Of a stretch of DNA of 64,000 nucleotides, positions 57,967 to 64,000 are shown in pieces. Source of the DNA: Psococerastis gibbosa (lineage: Eukaryota > Arthropoda > Insecta > Psocodea > Psocidae); contig OZ020489.1 of assembly GCA_963971405.1 (NCBI GenBank), positions 22,532,290-22,596,289 of the forward strand, written 5' to 3'. A model generated the notes under the pieces. That model saw only the letters and a list, made by a program, of their open reading frames with translations. It searched no databases and was not told the origin of the DNA. A program made the position numbers and the translations under genes. Within the stretch, counting starts at the first letter, position 1. Every line of letters starts with the position of its first letter.

Positions 57967-60900
57967 TTAATCATCGCCAAAATCACTAATATTTTCATGG
58001 ATAATGGAGGTCTGATCCACCGTGTTGGTTGGCTGAAAATCACAAGAGTTCATTATTTAAGACATCCCAGCTATCCAAGATTATTTCGTAAGCATTAGGT
58101 TCTTTTTTGCTTACACGCATTACTTTTCATTATGTTTGTTCGAACGAAGTGCTGAAGTCCGATAAACGTTCCTGCAAGTCGAGTGGCAAGTTCAGGTTGC
58201 ATGGTGTGCCCGTTAGTCTAGTTGACCTAATTCGAACTGACCTACCTCCGGTTTTCAGTCTGCTCCCATTACATTTTGGACACACCCGGTTTTTAAAGAA
58301 ACCTATTCCAATCTGACAAGTTAACATACTGCAAGCAAACACCTAAATTAATGTTTTACCTCTGTGTTTCTTCATTTTTTTCTTTAAAGGTCAACTTGCA
58401 CGTCTTATTATTGCAATACTACAACAAAAATATAGGATAATGCATTAGTATTGCAAGAAATTATTTTCTAATAAACCTTACCTATAAAAAAGTTATTAAC
58501 CGACATAAGGGGATCTAGAAAAATTTGAACTAGGCGGGATTGGAACCCACGATCTATGCCTTGCCTCTAATTTCTGTTAAAACGAGGAGTTAGGCGGCTA
58601 TTCCACAGACGTCATTTTTCAATGTGCATGTGAATGATGTGGTAGCAGACATCATTAATAAGTCTCTGCCATATTTTAAGGAGACTATAATGTAGATACT
58701 TAACTTATCTATTATAAATTAAGTTATAATATGGTAGACTTATTAATGATGTCTGCTACCACGTCATGCACATGCACAATGAAAAACGACGTCGGTGGAA
58801 TAGCCGCCTTAGTTTAATGTCAGTAAATACACTATAATGCTACAGTATATTAAAAATTCGTGTACGCTTTCTGCTGGATGAACTAAAATCGGGAAATAGC
58901 TTCGTTGGCTGATATCTGGCATTATCTTCTAATGATTATTATTCATCATTTAAATATTGGGAACATAAGCTAATGTACGACTGCAGGTAGCGCGCTTGTG
59001 CCTGTGCTTATGGAAGCCTATGATCTGTTGCAAATTCATAACACTTACGGTTTGTGTTGACGCATCTTTCACATTAGGTTTGACAGCTAGTTTTGAGATG
59101 CGGGTAGAATTTAAACTCCTGAAAAATAAGTGGAAGAACAACGATGAGTGGGAAGTTACCCATGACCACTGACAGCGTCTAGGAAATGCTGGCTTCTATG
59201 GACCATTTAGCTCAATATCTGGCTGAACAGTGGCATAAATAAATAAATCCGTGGGTGTCGTCACAGGGTGGCTGAGTCTCTGAGAGCCCGCGAGTAACAG
59301 CTGCCATACTGCGAAAACTCGCCATCATTGCAGCAGCCCGATCATGGCGATTTGGGACTATTAGAATACCGGGGTTTATTCAACTGTTTTAAACACATGA
59401 GTGCAAAATGCACGGGAAATTCAATTTGATAAATTATATTTTTGGTGAGTTTTCAATTCTTTCTGCCTTAGATGTAGACACATTAATTAAAATTCTTATT
59501 ATATTTCCAAATTTTACCTGTACATTTTAATGTTTATTAGTATTTCGTTCAATTATTAAACAATGCAACCATTCTATTGAATTCTAATTTATTTTTTTGA
59601 ATTTCCCGCGCATATTTTAACATCGTCACGTGACACCTTACTACTGCAGTATTAAAAATTAACCCCGGCATAATAATAGTAATCCCAAATCGCCATGATC
59701 GGGCTGCAGGGGTGATTAACTCATTGGGTTTGAGGATGGGGCTCATCTATGTGTCTTTATGAAGAAACTAATGACTTATGTATTGGCCACGGCAGGATGA
59801 GATAGATTGCTGACACAGGATCTCATCCCATCAAGTAGGCTGCAGGAGCTATAGTAAGAGGCCAGAAGATTTAAAGCCAGATGTTTTGATTACAATTACT
59901 TCACTTCATCCAACGCCCACTCGCCATCTGGTGCCACGCCTGCCATTATAGTGAAGTAAGGATTATATTGGTCGGTAATTATTTGAAAAAAAACATTATG
60001 CTTAACAATCAAAACCACAGAATGTGTACATTTATGAAATAATAATTGAATACCACTTAAGGCGGGTATTCCACATACGTACATCGTCAATGAAAATTAT
60101 AAAATTGAAGGACATTTCAATTTTTCATTTATAGAGGCCATTCCACATGTTTTTTTCTTCAAAAATTGACAATTTTCTATTGAAACGTATGCGCCAAATT
60201 TTTGAAATTTGTTTGCATTTGTTTTTTGAAATTTTGTTTGTATTTGTTTTCTTCGTACACTTATTATTTTTAATAAAACCTAATAATAGTAGGAGATCCG
60301 AAGTAAGATAGACCTTCACCGATCTGTTTAAAGGATGAAAACTGTTTTTTTTAAAAAAATCAATTAAAATAATTGTACTTGACACACTTGACATATACCA
60401 TGACGCCATTTTTTAGTTTTAGTTTGTTTGTTTGTGATTTTACTCTATGATCAATTGATCATTGATCAATTTTAACAATGGCATAGAGTAAAATTGAAAT
60501 GTCCTTCAATTTCATAATTAACATTGACGATGTACGTATGTGGAATACCCGCCTAAATCCGTTGTAATCCATAAAAGTAAATAAATAAATAAAAAATGAC
60601 ACAATACTTATTAAAGTAAACTCCTAGTTAAATTGATGTTATGCATAAATCTAATTTTAACACGATACAGCTTAATTATTACTGTCGCATTAAATGTATC
60701 GGCAAAACATTTAATTTACATACCCTGGTTGTTGCTCCCTTATATTTTTCTCGTAGTATTCGATAACGGCTTTGGCTTTCGCTCTCAAAAGCCGCTTGTT
60801 TTTGTACGGAGGAAGATGGATATCAGGCACCGCGAATGTCTTGAGAATCGGCTCTTTCTTCTTTAACTCTAAAATACAGAAAGTAATTGCTTAAGTTTCG

Positions 60901-62107
60901 GTTTTATCTTAAGGAAACGTGCCTTTTATTTATTTAACAGCCCTGAATGGTCACTATCCTCTGCTGTCTCACTGTCTTCTATAGATCTATAGGTGTACAC
61001 CTACGTGTCTACTAACGGGTCAACTGGGGCTGTTCGGTGGGTTGTGAGCACTTAGTAATATTATATCAATAGTTTGACTGTTTTTTATTGTTAAGATTAG
61101 CTATTTAACTGGAATATACCGCTGTCTGGTTTCACTACTGAGCGCCTATTTTACATTTTCCCAATGATCCACGTACAGTCTAGTGCACTGTCACAGACTT
61201 CAAAATAAACAACTTATGTGACTAACCAGACTAGCATGTACAATACAAAATCAACACCCATTAATCCTTGACTACCAATGTCATCTCACATTCACCCTTC
61301 AACCTTCCTTCAGCACACAGAACTCCTAACATTGATAACCCCCCTATTTAACAGCCATCGCATTATGGCGCATATGCCACCAAAGTGGTTTCTCATCATA
61401 ACAAAAAACATGATGTGTTCAGTATTCAATCTCATACAAGCCTGATCCGTTTAGTACTTGATTACTTATTATTACTCACATAACAACCCTGATATTTCCT
61501 ACTCCATGAGCATTAATAATTAACTTAGCAGTCTAAGCTCACCTGGATCTATGTAGTTTTTGTCAGAGAAATGAGCACTGCACACGTAGGAGTGGTCAGT
61601 AACAGTCTCAGGATCTAATTTTAATGAAATGACCCAAGCAGCCCGAAGATCTACCACATCCTGCTTTCCATTCTCACGCCACCACCTGACCTGTTCAGCA
61701 CCTACACGAGGGAACCCATAGTAGTTGAATGTTCTCATACCCTTGCATCCTTCTACACAGCAATTTGGTCTCCGGCGCTAAAAAAGGGTTTCGTAATTAT
61801 TTCACAGTTACACAATGTAGTAACTTTGCAATTTATCTAGAGAAAGGTTTGTGCCGTAAGCCTTCTAATGATAAAAATCCGGAGAACAATTAGACTAGTA
61901 CTACGATTCGCCCTGCCCTAAATCTAGGGGCATATTCTGCTGTTTTCGGGACTTAGTTTAAATTGACTGAAAGTTGTTTGAAGTCTTGATCCATTCCCCT
62001 TTGGGCTTTGAGTAAAATAAAAGCCTTATTACTTACGGGTTTCTTTTTCGAAGGGACTGCTCGTATAGGGCCTACAGACGGTCTTAACTCATCAGCGGAG
62101 GAAGGCA
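57967..62107 (-). CDS. THAP-type zinc-finger protein exons; possibly 5' part of a THAP-forkhead gene
   Basis: Minus-strand exons: 62037-62107 (phase 1 in, 0 out), 61543-61777 (0,1), 60724-60868 (1,2), 59049-59118 (2,0), and a possible terminal exon 58032-57967 ending in TAA. Exon 61543-61777 starts RRRPNCCVEGC and runs through FNYYGFPR, RAAWVISL and YVCSAHFSDKNYIDPG, the C2CH ligands and fold of a THAP DNA-binding domain. The next exon supplies LKTFAVPDIHLPP, equivalent to the conserved AVPT box, and a basic helix. The fourth ends NVKDASTQT. The start codon lies upstream and was not found. With the 57967 exon the product is a short THAP protein (PTNTVDQTSIIHENISDFG end). If that exon is skipped, an unseen exon (phase 0 to 2) must join 56528 and the forkhead exons. 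THAP proteins bind DNA as transcription regulators or derive from P-element transposases. Confidence 0.75.
58515..58592 (-). repeat. tRNA-derived SINE, family U, copy 2, split by MITE M8
   Basis: Minus strand holds GTGGGTTCCAATCCCGCC (box B region). The family match resumes at 58809 as TTAGTTTAATGTCAGTAAAT, which is continuous with AACGAGGAG in the uninterrupted copy at 45870-46030. Confidence 0.5.
58593..58808. mobile_element. GGCG-end foldback MITE, copy M8
   Basis: 216 bp with TTA on both flanks (58590-58592, 58809-58811). Ends are GGCGGCTATTCCACAGACGT and complement. Same subfamily as M2. Confidence 0.85.
59333..59707. mobile_element. TIR element (GCAGCCCGATCATGGCG family), copy 2, uninterrupted
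   Basis: 375 bp with inverted ends of about 27 bp (GCAGCCCGATCATGGCGATT and complement). The interior matches 20592-21422 without the nested MITE and G/C insert. Non-coding. It is the reference copy for the family. Confidence 0.8.
60061..60553. mobile_element. GGCG-end foldback MITE, copy M9 (long subfamily)
   Basis: 493 bp, TAA on both flanks (60058-60060, 60554-60556). Ends GGCGGGTATTCCACATACGT and complement; the loop holds TTTGTTTGTTTGTGATTTTA and a TTGATCATTGATCAA palindrome shared with the inner copy of M6. No coding capacity. It ends about 170 bp from exon 60724-60868. Confidence 0.8.
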
Positions 62108-62189
62108 CTAAAACATCACAGGTAAAATTACTATTTGCACAAAATCTTAAGTACGACGGTCATTTTTTTTTTTTTCAATCTTCGATTGG

Positions 62190-62715
62190 CTATAAATAAG
62201 AGACAAGTTCATATAAAACAATAATTCTATTACCAAAAGATTGATACACTTACGGTTACTTTTCGACATAATCACCAAAGAGATTGGGGCATTTGTCACA
62301 TCTGAGGACAAGCTTTTCTCTACCCTCTACAAAGAAAGTTGCCGCCATCAAAAATGAATTCAAGTAGACCTTGACGTTGGTTTGAAGGTCCTCATTGGTT
62401 TGAAAGCGCTTCCCACCAAGCCACGTCTTCTGTTCAGGAAAAAAATTGAGAGTGAAAGCAAATTTCATCTTTTTCCTGAACTGAAGAAGTGGCTTGGTGG
62501 GAAGCGCTTTCAAACCAATGAGGACCTTCAAACCAACGGCAAGATCTACTTGAATTCATTGGCGGCAACTTTCTTTGTAGAGGGTTGAGAAAAGCTTGTC
62601 CACAGATATGACAAATGTCTCAATCTCTTCGGTGATATGTCGAAAAGTATTAGTTTAAGTGTATCAATCTTTTGATAATAAAATTATTGTTTTATATGAA
62701 CTTGTCTTTGTTTAT
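62190..62715. mobile_element. Tail-to-tail mariner derivative built from two 3' ends
   Basis: An inverted repeat with ends AGACAAGTTCATATAAAACA (62201) and its complement (to 62707); weaker pairing extends several bases further. Each arm encodes the C-terminus of a mariner transposase: minus strand WLGGKRFQTNEDLQTNVKVY, ATFFVEGREKLVLRCDKCPN and LFGDYVEK; plus strand KKWLGGKRFQTNEDLQTN and SLAATFFVEG. The helix-turn-helix and catalytic Asp residues are absent. It lies upstream of the first seen THAP exon. Confidence 0.75.
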
Positions 62716-62724
62716 CTATGCAAT

Positions 62725-63345
62725 GCATTGGGGCATGAAATATCCATTACTTTTCAACGAAGAAAAAATTGTTATTGAAAACCAAAACTTGGGAAAGCAC
62801 CCTATTAGGTTTGGTTACTCTAACACCTCAAATATACCTGAAGTTAGAATGCATTAGCATTAATAGAAAGTTCTACAGAAAAATTATTTTTTAGTCAGTT
62901 TTCATGAAAATTGAGTAATTTTTTTTTTTTTTTTTTTTTTTTTACCCCCAGAAGCAAACTATCTAGGGGCAAGGAACACATTGCGTTTTGTTTACATTAT
63001 TAACAACTACAATATGAATTTAAAGAAAATCGTTGGAGCAGTTTTTGAGATTTTTTTGCAGTTTTTAAAGGGTTAAACCCCCCGAAATTAAATTAGCCCA
63101 AAATAAAAATAAAATTTTCCCTGGATATGATGTGAATCTACATGTCAAATTTTATCAAAATTCACCGAATTGTTTGCCCAAAAATCGACTAACAGGCAGA
63201 CAGACAGACATTTTGTAAAAACCACTATCATGGGTTCTTGGTACCTCAAAACTACATCCACTGAAATCGAAAATTTCGACCATCACAAAGCTTTCCTTAT
63301 GCTAGGTATAAATAGGAAAGCAACATACTACGCAAAAATAACAGA
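62725..63345 (+). repeat. Interspersed repeat family R, copy 5
   Basis: Blocks AACTTGGGAAAGCA, GAAAGTTCTACAGAAAAAT, CCCCCAGAAGCAAACTATCT, AATCGTTGGAGCAGTTTTTG, GACTAACAGGCAGACAGACA and ATAAATAGGAAAGCAACA occur in family order. A T run of about 26 lies at 62919-62943. Confidence 0.7.
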
Positions 63346-64000
63346 GCAAAAATGCATTACCCAGAAGGGTCCAACCCATTGCCTTCAGGGTACGGCTAGG
63401 CCGCGCTAGGCTGGGCGTACGTGAATCGCCTCTGTGGATGGCACCCCCGACCAGACCACATCAAATTTCAATGCCAGAGAATCTAACTATATCAGTCCCC
63501 CATTATTTGCATCCTTGAAGCTTATGTTTGTCTTACGTTTCAGCTGCTGGCATGTGATGGCTTTGCTTTTGCTTGGTAGTGGGTGGGGCGTGATGCAGGC
63601 TGAGACTGAGACCTTGCCGTGGTATGGGGGCTTAGCCTGTATGAGGGGCTGACTTCATTAGGAGGCAGTTGCTTGTCCAGGTGACTAACGAGATGCAACG
63701 CCTACGTCTGCCCCGCGTAGGTGAAACGGGGACTGAGGAGGAAGACAAGGCTGGTGATTGAGGTGAAGGCCTACCTGCGGGAGGTTGGAACCAACACATC
63801 TCTTAGCATGTCGGAATCCGAGGTGAACCGCGGTTTGAAAGTGGCCGACTCAAACTAGGGGTCTTCATCCCCCAGTTCTGCTGGGGGGTGGAGTGGCAAG
63901 TTCGGCTGCTGCGAGTAGGTCTACAGAAGGTGGAATAACCCAGAATTGGTTCGATTCTGGGAAAGTCCGCTGGATGGACGGCTGAGGAGCAGCAGCCGGG
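63346..64000. other. GC-rich segment at the window edge, probable 5' end of an element that continues outside
   Basis: The base composition is clearly higher in GC than anything nearby. The segment contains GAGATGCAACGCCTACGTCT, GCCCCGCGTAGGTGAAACGG and CCTGCGGGAGG, a style that I associate with LINE 5' untranslated regions, but no coding frame with a recognisable domain lies inside the window. It could also be part of a host gene 5' region. Confidence 0.3.

Noticed and set aside
58130-58342. Minus-strand frame with CPKCNGSRLK and a preceding TTGCAG acceptor
   Set aside because: It looks exon-like and has a CxxC pair, but its phases (2 in, 1 out) do not fit the gap between exons 59049 and 56528, and I cannot assign a family.

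Overview
The window is nuclear DNA of an arthropod, most likely an insect; the species is not identifiable from sequence alone. It is AT-rich and intron-containing, with arthropod-type LINE, mariner, hAT and small foldback elements in every gap and intron. The host genes form two blocks.

Block 1 (about 1.5-42.7 kb, + strand) is a tandem array of aminoacylase-1 (ACY1-like, peptidase family M20A) genes. Only the last exon of copy A is present (1541-1693). Copy B (9188-16176) has seven clean downstream exons but no ancestral start codon; its first exon has been tandemly multiplied. Copy C (18766-26872) reads as an intact 8-exon gene of 415 aa. Copy D (31726-42715) is the most divergent and most vertebrate-like copy; its second exon has an unclear acceptor. 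Exon sizes and intron phases are nearly the same in B, C and D.

Block 2 (about 44.2-62.1 kb, - strand) holds twelve phase-checked exons. They encode a THAP zinc-finger domain at the 5' side and a forkhead (winged-helix, FoxN-like) domain with a long acidic Ser/Thr/Pro-rich tail at the 3' side. They are either one THAP-forkhead fusion gene or two adjacent genes. Two joints are unresolved, and a possible stop-containing terminal exon follows the THAP exons.

Mobile elements fill the rest. There is a Ty1/Copia 3' part (1 to about 1464) and a small Ty3/Gypsy element with LTRs and a 5-bp target duplication (3306-7187). Five sizeable LINE copies or fragments occur (around 1911-2320, 23101-25420, 37595-39060, 39091-42010, 52762-54780), plus several LINE 3' scraps. 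At least ten members of one foldback MITE family carry GGCG-type ends, several flanked by TTA/TAA. Other elements are TTAA-flanked foldbacks, hAT-like MITEs with 8-bp duplications, two head-to-head mariner derivatives (one of 5' ends, one of 3' ends), tRNA-derived SINEs, and an unnamed interspersed repeat with five copies. Several are nested, and the tandem gene copies or sister repeats preserve the empty insertion sites. No CRISPR array, operon, rRNA or genuine tRNA gene was seen.
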